Assembly (NCBI RefSeq): GCF_018736085.1
Contig: NZ_CP076134.1
Coordinates: 2,118,501-2,182,500 of the forward strand
DNA from: Bradyrhizobium sediminis
GTDB lineage: Bacteria; Pseudomonadota; Alphaproteobacteria; Rhizobiales; Xanthobacteraceae
Direction: 5' to 3'
DNA: 64,000 nt
Of the stretch, positions 28,158 through 36,483 are shown piece by piece. Under the pieces are notes generated by a model, which was not told the DNA's origin, did not search any database, and saw nothing but the letters and a program-made list of their open reading frames with translations. The position numbers and the translations under genes are program-made. Positions within the stretch are counted from its first letter, which is position 1. Every line of letters begins with the position of its first letter.

Positions 28158-29645
28158 ATGACGGTTAGCGGCGTAGGCATCAAGACATCGGTTCTGGCAT
28201 CGCGAATCCTGAATCTGCAAGGCCAGTTCGACGATCTGCAGACTCAGCTGGCCACCGGCAAGAAATCGAACACCTATGCCGGCATGGGCGCCAACCGCGG
28301 CTTTGCCATTGGGCTGCGTGCGCAGATCAGCAGCATCGACGCCTTCGCGGACACGATGACTAACGTCAGAACGCGCATCGACGTCGCCAACGCAGCACTG
28401 ACGCGGATTGTCGCGATCGGAACCACGGTGCAGGGCGCGGCGACGACGTCCTCGACCCAGATCACCAGCAACGGCCAGACCATTGCCCAGGGCACGGCAC
28501 GCAGTTCGCTCGACGAGATGCTGAGCCTGCTGAACAGCCGGTCGGGCGATCGCTATCTGTTTTCCGGACGCGCCACCGATACGCCGGCCGCGGCGGCGAC
28601 CGACGACATTCTCAACGGCGTCGGCGCGCAGGCGGGCCTGAAACAGCTGATCGCGGAGCGCAAGCAGGCCGACGTCGGCTCCGGCACCGGCCGGCTGACA
28701 CAGGCGACGCCGACGGCGACGTCGATTTCATTGACCGAGGACGCCGGTCCGTTTGGCCTGAAGCTCGTCGCGATCACCTCGTCGGCCGCAAGCGTCACGA
28801 TCACCGGGCCGGCCGGCTCGCCGGCCACCGAGTCGCTCGATCTCGGCGCGACCAACCTGAACGCCGGCGCCACCATCACGCTGGCGTTCAATCTACCGGA
28901 CGGCACCACCGAAAACGTGCAGTTGACCGCGACCACCACGACGCCGCCGCAGGCCGGCCAGTTCCTGATCGGCGCCAACTCGACCGCGACCGCCGCCAAC
29001 CTCAACACCGCGCTGACCACCGCCGTCGGCGGCCTCGCCAACGGCGCCCTGGTGGCGGCGTCCGCGATGAAGGCGTCCAGCGAGTTCTTTAGCGGCAGCC
29101 CGGTGCCGCGCGTCGGTGGCCCGCCGTTCGCTACCGCGACGGCGCAGGTGCCCGGCACGGCTGCGAATACGCTCTCCTGGTACAATGGCGAAACCGGCAC
29201 CGACTCCGCGCGCGGCACCGCGGTGGCACGCGTCGACGACGCCATCACCGTGCAATATGGCGCCCGCGCCAACGAGCCGGCGCTGACGGCGCAATTGCAG
29301 ACCATCGCGGCCATGGCCGCCATGACCACCACGACCGGCGACCCGAACGCCAGCGCCCAGATCGGCGCGCTCTATCAGCGGGTCGCGACAAAACTTCTGG
29401 TGCAGACCGGCCAGCAGAGCGTGCAGGACATTGCGGCGGATTTCGCCGGCGCGCAAACCGCGATGAAGTCGGCAGCCGATCGCCAGACCCAGACCAGGAA
29501 CACCGCGGAGACCATGCTGCAATCGATCGAAGGCGTCACCGACGCGGAGGTCACGGCGAAACTCCTCGCCGTGCAGAACAGCCTCAACGCGTCGTACCAG
29601 ACGACGGCGATGCTCTATCAAACCACGCTGCTGAGATATCTCTAA
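28158..29645 (+). CDS. flgL: Flagellar hook-associated protein FlgL (HAP3), flagellin-like
   Basis: The product is 495 residues. Its N terminus (KTSVLASRILNLQGQFDDLQTQLATGKKSNTYAGMG) and C terminus (LAVQNSLNASYQTTAMLYQTTLLRYL) follow the flagellin-like FlgL pattern. The central part (about 185-300) is a long variable insertion rich in Ala, Thr and Gly. It caps the hook together with FlgK before filament growth. A GGAG ribosome site precedes the ATG. Confidence 0.92.
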   Translation: MTVSGVGIKTSVLASRILNLQGQFDDLQTQLATGKKSNTYAGMGANRGFAIGLRAQISSIDAFADTMTNVRTRIDVANAALTRIVAIGTTVQGAATTSSTQITSNGQTIAQGTARSSLDEMLSLLNSRSGDRYLFSGRATDTPAAAATDDILNGVGAQAGLKQLIAERKQADVGSGTGRLTQATPTATSISLTEDAGPFGLKLVAITSSAASVTITGPAGSPATESLDLGATNLNAGATITLAFNLPDGTTENVQLTATTTTPPQAGQFLIGANSTATAANLNTALTTAVGGLANGALVAASAMKASSEFFSGSPVPRVGGPPFATATAQVPGTAANTLSWYNGETGTDSARGTAVARVDDAITVQYGARANEPALTAQLQTIAAMAAMTTTTGDPNASAQIGALYQRVATKLLVQTGQQSVQDIAADFAGAQTAMKSAADRQTQTRNTAETMLQSIEGVTDAEVTAKLLAVQNSLNASYQTTAMLYQTTLLRYL

Positions 29646-30173
29646 GGCGCGCTGTCCGGCTTAGACTTGTTCGACGCGTCAGGCTGGCCATTGGGGGTAG
29701 CGCGCAGACCCGCGCATCCGGCTTTTTCAGCGTTTCAATTGCAAGCGAGCTGGATTGCGCAGCAGTTCGGGCCTGCCCGAATTGCGTTCTTCTCAAGAGG
29801 GCCAAGTCGGATAGATCCGGCCTGGGCTGTCAAGCCCGGCAATGACGAACAACAAGATCGTCTGCGCTTTCCCGGGGATTGAAAAGCACGAACGTTTCCA
29901 GCCTGCGCCGAAGTGCGAGCGAAGGGCGCCTTAGGAACGGCGCCCCACACGCGATGTTCGGATTTGCTTAAGACCTGAACGCCGGCTCGCCCGCCGATGG
30001 CTTCGGATACTCCCCACCATCTTCACCTTTTCTTCACCATGATTTTGGAACCGGCGCGGTAGCACCGTATATCTGCCGGGTCCGATTCATTTTTCATTGA
30101 TCATTTGGTTTCAGGGTGCCCGGGTTCGGCCAAGAAGGCCGCGCTGTTGCGTAACACCAGAAAGGTTGTGTCC
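29646..30173. other. 528-bp intergenic region before the first flagellin gene
   Basis: No coding sequence is supported. It contains a Bradyrhizobium-type intergenic palindrome near 29,825-29,850 (TGTCAAGCCCGGCAATGACG) and an AT-richer stretch at 30,020-30,115. Control elements for the flagellin gene should lie here, but I could not find a convincing sigma-54 or other promoter. Confidence 0.4.
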
Positions 30174-31424
30174 ATGTCTCTCTCCAACATCACGCTCTCG
30201 TCTTCGGTTCGCCAGAACCTGCTCTCGCTGCAGGACACTGCGAACTTGCTCTCGACCACGCAGACCCGCCTCGCCACCGGCAAGAAGGTCAACAGCGCGC
30301 TCGACAACCCGACCAACTTCTTCACCGCCGCCGGCCTCGACGCCCGCGCCAGCGACATCGGCAACCTGCTCGACAGCATCGGCAACGGCGTGCAGGTGCT
30401 GCAGGCCGCCAACACCGGCATCACCTCGCTGTCAAAGCTGGTCGATACCGCGAAGTCGATCGCCAACCAGGCGCTGCAGCAGCCGGGCGGCTACACCTCG
30501 AAGGCGACGTACACGGGCAACGCGCCGACCGGCGCCGGTCCGCTGGCCGTCGCTGGTACGGCGACCGACATCACAAACAACGGCACGAACTCGCTGAATG
30601 CCCAGGCTCTGGTGATCAACACGGCAAGCGGCACGACAACGCTGACGATCGGCACCGGCGCCAACCAGCTCAACACGATCACCGACCTCAATTCGGCGCT
30701 CTCGGCCGCCGGCATTGAGTTGACCGCAAGCATCAATGCAAACGGCTCGCTGACCTTCACCTCGAGCAACGACGCCGCCTCCCAGACCATCACCAACGCC
30801 GCTGCCCTTGCGGCTCCGCCGGCTGGTTCGTCGGGCTCGGTGAACATCAGCACCACCAGCGGTGCTGCCTTCACCGGTGGTACGGTCGTCGCGGCCGTCG
30901 CCGACGTCGCCTCGCAGAACACCCGTGCGGGTCTCGTCGCTCAGTACAACCAGATCATCCAGCAGATCACGACGACGGCGCAGGACGCGTCCTTCAACGG
31001 TGTCAACCTGCTGAACGGCGACTCGCTGAAGCTGGTGTTCAACGAAACCGGCAAGTCGACGTCGACGATCGCAGGTGTGACCTTCAATCCGAACGGTCTC
31101 GGCCTGGGCTCGGCCACCGTGGGCACTGACTTCATCGATAACGTCGCCACCAACAAGGTGCTGACCGCGCTGAACACCGCCAGCACCACGCTGCGCTCGC
31201 AGGCCTCGGCCTTCGGTGCCAACCTCTCGATCGTGCAGATCCGTCAGGACTTCTCGAAGAACCTGATCAACGTGCTGCAGACCGGGTCGTCCAACCTGAC
31301 CTTGGCCGATGCCAACGAAGAAGCGGCCAACAGCCAGGCGCTGTCGACCCGCCAGTCGATCGCGGTCTCCGCGCTCGCGCTCGCCAACCAGTCGAACCAG
31401 AGCGTTCTGCAACTCCTGCGCTGA
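30174..31424 (+). CDS. fliC: Flagellin, first of two tandem copies
   Basis: The product is 416 residues from the ATG at 30174 (MSLSNITLSSSVRQNLL). The conserved N terminus (LLSTTQTRLATGKKVNSALDNPTNFFTAAGLDARA) and C terminus (TLADANEEAANSQALSTRQSIAVSALALANQSNQSVLQLLR) form the filament core. The central ~160-300 region is variable and carries a flagellin IN-like pattern (LTIGTGANQLNTITDLNSAL). It is exported by the flagellar type III system. A perfect terminator follows. Confidence 0.95.
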   Translation: MSLSNITLSSSVRQNLLSLQDTANLLSTTQTRLATGKKVNSALDNPTNFFTAAGLDARASDIGNLLDSIGNGVQVLQAANTGITSLSKLVDTAKSIANQALQQPGGYTSKATYTGNAPTGAGPLAVAGTATDITNNGTNSLNAQALVINTASGTTTLTIGTGANQLNTITDLNSALSAAGIELTASINANGSLTFTSSNDAASQTITNAAALAAPPAGSSGSVNISTTSGAAFTGGTVVAAVADVASQNTRAGLVAQYNQIIQQITTTAQDASFNGVNLLNGDSLKLVFNETGKSTSTIAGVTFNPNGLGLGSATVGTDFIDNVATNKVLTALNTASTTLRSQASAFGANLSIVQIRQDFSKNLINVLQTGSSNLTLADANEEAANSQALSTRQSIAVSALALANQSNQSVLQLLR

Positions 31425-31452
31425 TTTCGGCGAACCATTCGATCCATCACGG

Positions 31453-31481
31453 CGGCGGGGCTTCGGCCCCGCCGTTTTTTT
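31453..31481 (+). terminator. Rho-independent terminator after the first flagellin gene
   Basis: A 9-bp perfect stem (CGGCGGGGC / GCCCCGCCG) with a TTCG tetraloop is followed by seven T. Confidence 0.92.
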
Positions 31482-31655
31482 GTGTCTGAGGTCCTGGCGC
31501 CGAAAACCGTCGCGAGCGGGGTATTAACCATGTCTAATAAGGTACCGTTAACCACCTTTTAAAAGCTTTCGTTCATAACGTCCCTGGGTGAAGTCACGTA
31601 GTCCGTTGGCGCGGGAGAAGTCGCCGGCGATGCACACTTGAGGAAGGCGTTGAAT

Positions 31656-32915
31656 ATGTCCGATATCGTCCTGACGGCGGCAGTCCGCCAGAACCTGCTG
31701 TCCCTGCAGAACACCGCCGATCTGCTCTCGACCACGCAGACCCGCCTTGCCACCGGCAAGAAGGTCAACAGCGCACTCGACAACCCGACCAACTACTTCA
31801 CCGCCGCCGGCCTCGATGCCCGCGCCGGCGACATCAGCAATCTGCTCGACAGCATCGGCAACGGCGTGCAGGTGCTGCAGGCCGCCAACACCGGCATCAC
31901 CTCGCTGCAGAAGCTGGTCGACACCGCCAAGTCGATCGCCAACCAGGCGCTGCAGCAGCCGACGGGCTACAGCACCAAGTCCAGCATTCAATTCACCGGT
32001 ACGGGCGTCGGGGTCGCCCCCGCAGGTCCGGCGACTGCCGCCAACCTCACGAGCAGCAAGCTCAACGGTGGTGTTTTCACCTTCACCAATTCCGCGGGCA
32101 CCGCTGTGACAATCACTGTCGGCACGGCTGCCGCGGCCTTCGATCCCACAACCAAGACGGCGACCGTCAAGACTCTCGACCAGCTCAACACGGCGCTGGC
32201 AGTGGCGGGCGTCAACCTGTCGGGTTCGATCACCGGCCCGGACGATCTGACCTTCACGTCAACCAACGATGGTGCAGGTCAGACGATCACCGGCACTGCG
32301 GCTCCAACCGCGCCGGCGGCGCTCGACGCGATCAACATCAGCGCGAACGCGCTCGGTGGCGGCGCCGGCGGTGCAGTCGTTGCAGCGGTTCCCGATGCGG
32401 TGTCCCAGAATGCGCGCGCCACGCTCGTCGCGCAGTACAACCAGGTCATCCAGAACCTGACGACCACGGCGCAGGATGCATCGTTCAACGGCATCAACCT
32501 GCTGGACGGCAACTCGCTGAAGCTGATCTTCAACGAAACCGGCAAGTCGACGTTGACGATTGCGGGGGTCAACTTCGACCCGAACGGCCTCGGCCTCGCA
32601 ACGCTCACCGCCGGCACCGATTTCATCGACAACGTGTTGACCGGCAAGGTGCTGACGGCGCTCAACGCCGCCAGCGCCACGCTGCGCTCACAGGCCTCGG
32701 CGTTTGGCGCCAACCTCTCGATCGTGCAGATTCGTCAGGATTTCGCGAAGAACATCATCAACGTGCTGCAGACCGGTTCGTCCAACCTGACCTTGGCCGA
32801 CTCCAACGAGGAGGCGGCCAACAGCCAGGCGCTGTCGACCCGGCAGTCGATCGCGGTCTCCGCGCTCGCGCTCGCCAACCAGTCGCAGCAGAGCGTGCTC
32901 AAGCTCCTGCAGTAG
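31656..32915 (+). CDS. fliC: Flagellin, second tandem copy
   Basis: The product is 419 residues. Its first ~120 and last ~130 residues are almost identical to the first flagellin, and the middle (about 120-260) differs. A GAGGAAGG ribosome site supports the ATG at 31656. The two genes have separate terminators and about 230 bp between them, so they can be expressed independently. Tandem flagellins are common in Bradyrhizobium. Confidence 0.95.
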   Translation: MSDIVLTAAVRQNLLSLQNTADLLSTTQTRLATGKKVNSALDNPTNYFTAAGLDARAGDISNLLDSIGNGVQVLQAANTGITSLQKLVDTAKSIANQALQQPTGYSTKSSIQFTGTGVGVAPAGPATAANLTSSKLNGGVFTFTNSAGTAVTITVGTAAAAFDPTTKTATVKTLDQLNTALAVAGVNLSGSITGPDDLTFTSTNDGAGQTITGTAAPTAPAALDAINISANALGGGAGGAVVAAVPDAVSQNARATLVAQYNQVIQNLTTTAQDASFNGINLLDGNSLKLIFNETGKSTLTIAGVNFDPNGLGLATLTAGTDFIDNVLTGKVLTALNAASATLRSQASAFGANLSIVQIRQDFAKNIINVLQTGSSNLTLADSNEEAANSQALSTRQSIAVSALALANQSQQSVLKLLQ

Positions 32916-32940
32916 ACCGGAGCAACGTTCGAGCCATCAA

Positions 32941-32967
32941 AACGGCGGGCAGGGTCCCGCCGTTTTT
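32941..32967 (+). terminator. Rho-independent terminator after the second flagellin gene
   Basis: The stem AACGGCGGG / CCCGCCGTT (32941-32949 with 32956-32964) overlaps a T run to 32967. Confidence 0.85.
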
Positions 32968-33146
32968 CATTGAAGCCGCGACGGAGCCGGCCGGCAACAC
33001 CCAAAACTTGCTCCGTTGATGAAGCAAAAGCCTTTTTTTTGATGCAGTTTTGCATTCGAATGTTCGGGTATTGTTCCTGATGATTCGTGAAATCGTTTCC
33101 GGACACGCGCTCTGCGACGCTGCTGCGGTTTGCAAGGGATGAGGCG

Positions 33147-33524
33147 ATGGCGCTGAAGATTGAATTGAGGCCGTTCGAGCGGATTGTTATCGGCGAAAGC
33201 GTCATCACCAATTCGGAGACGCGAACCCACTTTTTTATCGAGGGCGAAGCGCCGATCCTGCGCGAGAAGGATATCCTGACGGCGGAGACGGCCAATTCCC
33301 CGGTGAAGCGGCTCTATCTCTGCGTACAGATGATGTATCTGGAGAAGGACATCCCGAAGTACCAGGAGCTTTATATGGGCTTCGTCAAGGATTTGCTGGA
33401 AGCAGTGCCGAGCTTCAGGCCGCAGATCGAGGCCTCAAGTAAGCTAATTTTAAGCGGCTCGCTTTACAATTCGCTAAAGGAAATCCGCAAGCTTATCAAA
33501 CTGGAAGAGGAGTTGCTGAGGTGA
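33147..33524 (+). CDS. flbT: Flagellin-expression regulator FlbT
   Basis: The product is 125 residues starting MALKIELRPFERIVIGESVITN, the conserved FlbT N terminus; RLYLCVQMMYLEKD and the helical C terminus also match. In Caulobacter FlbT binds flagellin mRNA and acts with FlaF to tie flagellin translation to hook completion. The gene is directly downstream of the flagellins and 3 bp before flaF. The ATG at 33147 has a GATGAGG ribosome site; the longer frame from 33087 is not family-like. Confidence 0.93.
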   Translation: MALKIELRPFERIVIGESVITNSETRTHFFIEGEAPILREKDILTAETANSPVKRLYLCVQMMYLEKDIPKYQELYMGFVKDLLEAVPSFRPQIEASSKLILSGSLYNSLKEIRKLIKLEEELLR

Positions 33525-33527
33525 CGA

Positions 33528-33896
33528 ATGTCTAGTGCTGCCGCCAGGGCCTACTCACGCGTTGCGACCACCACCGCCTCCCCCCGTGACATCGAAGCCC
33601 AGGCCCTGCTGAAGGCGGCGAACAAGTTGCAGGCTATCGTCACCGACGAAAATGCGACGATCGAGCAGACCTCCGAAGCGCTGATGTTCAACCGCAAGCT
33701 GTGGGCCATCTTTCTCAGCGACGTCTTGCGCGACGAAAACCAGCAGCCGGTGGAGCTGCGACAGAAAATCGCCAACATCGGTATCTTCGTTCTGACCCAG
33801 ACCATGGCGCTGCAGATCAGCCCGCAGGTCGAGCACATCGAGCCGCTGATCGAGATCAACCGCAATCTCGCGGCCGGCCTCAGCGGCCGCATGTGA
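33528..33896 (+). CDS. flaF: Flagellar biosynthesis regulator FlaF (first copy)
   Basis: A 122-residue helical protein with the FlaF pattern: AYSRVATTTASPRDIEAQALLKAANKL, FNRKLWAIFLSDVL and IANIGIFVLTQTMAL. FlaF is needed for flagellin secretion or translation in alphaproteobacteria and acts with FlbT. A second gene of the same family lies at 34521-34886, about 50-55% identical by eye. Confidence 0.93.
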   Translation: MSSAAARAYSRVATTTASPRDIEAQALLKAANKLQAIVTDENATIEQTSEALMFNRKLWAIFLSDVLRDENQQPVELRQKIANIGIFVLTQTMALQISPQVEHIEPLIEINRNLAAGLSGRM

Positions 33897-33929
33897 GTCG
33901 CAACGGGCATCAAGCCGGAAGGTTCAGCT

Positions 33930-34295
33930 ATGGGTGATATCTTCAGCGTTCTTGCAGCCGGCTACACGTCCAAACCCCCGACGCCTCCGTCGCGTACGAC
34001 CTATGTGCCTGTCGATGCCACGCAGTGGGAAGGGACCTGGAAGGGGACCTATTCGACGGGCGAGAAGTTTTCCTTCACGGTGTCCAACGTGGCGGGATTT
34101 CGCGCGAAGGTGAGATATCAGAGCGGCAACGGTCCGATCAAATTCCAGGATGTCCTGATCAAGGACAACGCCTTCAGGATGGGCGACTCTAAATTCTTGC
34201 TGTCGAAGGCCGGTCACGGCACGATCAAGACCGTGGTCACCAATCCTGCCACCGGGCAGTCGACCCTGAACTCGGCGCCGGTCGATAAGACCTGA
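33930..34295 (+). CDS. Unknown protein linked to flaF
   Basis: A 121-residue protein with no signal peptide or membrane segment. It has a Pro/Thr-rich stretch (KPPTPPSRTTYVPVD) followed by a compact beta-like domain (WEGTWKGTYSTGEKFSFTVSNV, KVRYQSGNGPIKFQDVLIKDN). I do not recognise the family. It lies 33 bp after flaF and ends at a strong terminator, so it is probably the last gene of the flbT-flaF unit. A degraded copy follows the second flaF, so the pair was duplicated together. Confidence 0.75.
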   Translation: MGDIFSVLAAGYTSKPPTPPSRTTYVPVDATQWEGTWKGTYSTGEKFSFTVSNVAGFRAKVRYQSGNGPIKFQDVLIKDNAFRMGDSKFLLSKAGHGTIKTVVTNPATGQSTLNSAPVDKT

Positions 34296-34341
34296 TTGTT
34301 GTAAACTTTGCTTCGGCACGATCACCACCAGCGATCGAACG

Positions 34342-34368
34342 CGGCGGGGAAAGCCCGCCGTTTTTTTT
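34342..34368 (+). terminator. Rho-independent terminator of the flbT-flaF unit
   Basis: The 7-bp stem CGGCGGG / CCCGCCG with loop GAAAG (34342-34360) is followed by eight T. Confidence 0.9.
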
Positions 34369-34520
34369 GCACCACGCAATGAGTGAACGAGCCGGCAATG
34401 CCCGAATTCCGTCACATTTGGTAACCGTTGCTAACCATATTTAAATGCACGGACTGTATGAAAGTTGGGCAGTTTTGAAGTCCCCGGCGGTCCTGCGAAC
34501 CGCCCCCATTGAGGTCGTGA

Positions 34521-34886
34521 ATGTCCAATGCAGCCCAAGCATACTCGCGTACGTCACATACGACGGCATCCCCCCGTGAAATCGAGGCGCAGGCGCTGCT
34601 GAAGGCTGCGAGACAGCTTCTGGATGTCCAGGCCAACTGGACTGGTCCCGACAAGAACATGCACAACGCGCTGCTCTTCAATCGCCGGCTGTGGTCGATC
34701 TTCATGAGCGCGGTCGAGACCAACGACAACCCGCAGCCGCTGGAAATTCGTCAGAACATCGCCAATATCGGCGTGTTCGTGATGAAGCAGACGGTCGACA
34801 TGCAGCTGAATCCGGATCCGGCGAAACTGAAGTCGCTGATTGACATCAATTGCAACCTCGCCGCGGGCCTGTCAGGCAAGGTTTGA
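34521..34886 (+). CDS. flaF: FlaF paralogue (second copy)
   Basis: The product is 121 residues, colinear with the first FlaF: AYSRTSHTTASPREIEAQALLKAARQL, FNRRLWSIFMSAV, IANIGVFVMKQTVDM and a shared C-terminal AAGLSG. The reading frame is intact with no disabling change visible. It has its own upstream region after the terminator at 34342-34368, so it is separately transcribed. It may be a second regulator matched to the second flagellin, but that is a guess. Confidence 0.9.
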   Translation: MSNAAQAYSRTSHTTASPREIEAQALLKAARQLLDVQANWTGPDKNMHNALLFNRRLWSIFMSAVETNDNPQPLEIRQNIANIGVFVMKQTVDMQLNPDPAKLKSLIDINCNLAAGLSGKV

Positions 34887-34913
34887 TGGCCGGTGGGCTA
34901 GTGGAGCGGAATC

Positions 34914-35080
34914 ATGGTTGATCTCATGAGCATGCTGTAGGCCAACTACTAGGCCGTGGGACCGTTCCCTCCAAGACTCCGTATGTGGCGGTCGATCCTG
35001 GGCTCTATCAAGGCAACTGGACCGGCAAATACGCCAACAACAAATCGTTCAAGATCACGATCTCGAACGTGACCCTTGGA
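34914..35080 (+). pseudogene. Decayed second copy of the unknown flaF-linked gene
   Basis: Starting at the ATG at 34914 the reading M-V-D-L-M-S-M-L aligns with M-G-D-I-F-S-V-L of the intact gene at 33930, but stops occur at codon 9 (TAG) and codon 13 (TAG). After a frame change the homology continues as YVAVDPGLYQGNWTGKYANN then KSFKITISNV, against YVPVDATQWEGTWKGTYSTG then EKFSFTVSNV. The remaining third is missing: the sequence runs into the 3' end of the opposite-strand flaG-like gene. Confidence 0.8.
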
Positions 35081-35446
35081 TCAAGCCTTGCGGTCGGTGG
35101 CCAGCAGCCGCGTCGGCGCACCCCTCGTCAGGTCGAGGGTGCGGAAATAGGCGCGGCGGCGCAGGATCGCCTCGTCGGGAAATTGCCGCACCACCAAGCT
35201 CGTTTTTTCGTCGACCACTTGATAGACGATCGAGGCGGCGGCGCGATCGATCACCACCTGATGCGACACGGAAGAGTTCGCGACGTTGGAATCGATCCGC
35301 GCGCGCATGCTCGCGTCCGCCGCCGTGACGCTTTTCGACGCCGGCAGTTCGGTCGCGACCGCATGATCGACCGCTTCGCTGACGGGCGGCGCCACCGGTG
35401 TGGCAACCGGTGCCCCCACCGGTTTGATGTTGAAATCCATACTCAT
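35081..35446 (-). CDS. FlaG-like protein
   Basis: A 121-residue protein. A Pro/Val/Ala-rich N-terminal third is followed by a small beta domain, VVIDRAAASIVYQVVDEKTSLVVRQFPDEAILRRRAYFRTLD, which has the FlaG family pattern (VxDxxTxEVVRQIP). FlaG proteins affect filament length in other bacteria. An AGGAGG site lies six bases before the ATG at 35446. Its 3' end meets the decayed pseudogene. Confidence 0.7.
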   Translation of the reverse strand: MSMDFNIKPVGAPVATPVAPPVSEAVDHAVATELPASKSVTAADASMRARIDSNVANSSVSHQVVIDRAAASIVYQVVDEKTSLVVRQFPDEAILRRRAYFRTLDLTRGAPTRLLATDRKA

Positions 35447-35611
35447 GGCAGCCTCCTGGCTTCCTTTGAGTCAAATCCCAACCCCTCTCTGGGCGCAACT
35501 ATGCCCGGTACCTCTCAACACTGAGTTAGAGAATGCGATGAATGCGGCGCTGAAATCGGCGCGGCAGTTTGATGAAAATTGTCGGTATTTCGCGCCGCGA
35601 ACCGCCGCTGC

Positions 35612-36103
35612 TCAGAGCGAGCGGCTGACCGCCAGCGGCGTGATGTTGCGCGGTCCCGGCGTCGCGCGCTGTCCGGAAGCCGTGTAGGTGTTGGGAATGT
35701 TGCGGCGCTGAATCTCGGTGTTGACGCCGCGCACGATGCCTTCGGACACCGCGTGCGCCGTTGCCAGCACCGTGAGGTTGACCTGCAGCATGGCGCGAAA
35801 AGTGTCGTGATGACGATGCAGCGTGGTCAGAAGCTCGGGTGCCTTTTGCGTGAGATAGTGCTGGCTGGCCTTCAGATGCGCGACCGCGCCGAGATAGCGG
35901 CGGGACAGTTCGGCCTTCTGCGCTTCCAGCGCGATCGCCTCGCGCACCTTGCCGGCGCGAACCAGTTCGGTTTCGCGCTCGATGACGGCGAGCAGCGCGT
36001 TCATGGCGTCCATCAGGCTCTCGGCAAGCTTGCGGGCCTCGGCGGGGGACGAAGCGACCGGAATCGGCGCGGCCGTCTGCTGCCGTTGAGGTTGCGCATT
36101 CAT
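35612..36103 (-). CDS. FlgN-like flagellar export chaperone
   Basis: A 163-residue, mainly helical protein. Residues ~20-120 (RKLAESLMDAMNALLAVIERETELVRAG, then EAQKAELSRRYLGAVAHL) have the FlgN pattern of a chaperone for the hook-filament junction proteins FlgK and FlgL. The gene follows flgI and flgJ on the same strand with a 17-bp gap. The ATG at 36103 has an AAGGA site. FlgN sequences vary greatly, so context is part of the evidence. Confidence 0.75.
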   Translation of the reverse strand: MNAQPQRQQTAAPIPVASSPAEARKLAESLMDAMNALLAVIERETELVRAGKVREAIALEAQKAELSRRYLGAVAHLKASQHYLTQKAPELLTTLHRHHDTFRAMLQVNLTVLATAHAVSEGIVRGVNTEIQRRNIPNTYTASGQRATPGPRNITPLAVSRSL

Positions 36104-36120
36104 GTCGGTATTCCTTTCGA

Positions 36121-36483
36121 TCAGCCGGCGCGCTTGGCCTGCTGCAGGATCAGCGTGCGATAGACGTCGGTGGAAATGCCGACACCGCCGGCCTTGGCGA
36201 AATTCTTCGAATATTGTTCCGTCAGCATCGAGCGCCACACGCCGGTGCCGGTGGTGCTGCCGAACGGGCCATCGCCCTTGATGCCGCTGGTCATCTGCGC
36301 GAACATCGAATTCAGGAACACCGCCTCGAAGTCCTGCGACGAAGCCTTGGCCTTGGCCTGCGCCTGCGGCGAGACCTTCGTCAGCGCTTCGGCGAGCTGA
36401 TAGTCCGGACGGCCGTAGCGCATCGGCATCGCCGCCCTGGCGGGCGTCGTGCCGGTGGCCGGGTTGATCAGGCTGGCCGGCAT
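36121..36483 (-). CDS. flgJ: Rod-binding/FlgJ N-terminal domain protein
   Basis: The product is 120 residues. ASSQDFEAVFLNSMFAQMTSGI and WRSMLTEQYSKNFAKAGGVGISTDVYRTLI are the FlgJ rod-binding domain. There is no peptidoglycan hydrolase domain, as usual in alphaproteobacteria. Its ATG overlaps the flgI stop by one base (TGATG), so the two are translationally coupled. It helps rod assembly in the periplasm. Confidence 0.92.
   Translation of the reverse strand: MPASLINPATGTTPARAAMPMRYGRPDYQLAEALTKVSPQAQAKAKASSQDFEAVFLNSMFAQMTSGIKGDGPFGSTTGTGVWRSMLTEQYSKNFAKAGGVGISTDVYRTLILQQAKRAG

Noticed and set aside
30137..30150. GG-N10-GC site before the first flagellin gene as a sigma-54 promoter
   Set aside because: It would leave a leader of only ~12 bases, overlapping the ribosome site; judged chance.
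31524..31538. TTAA-N7-TAAT before the second flagellin gene as a CtrA box
   Set aside because: The second half-site is poor, and flagellin genes are not expected CtrA targets.
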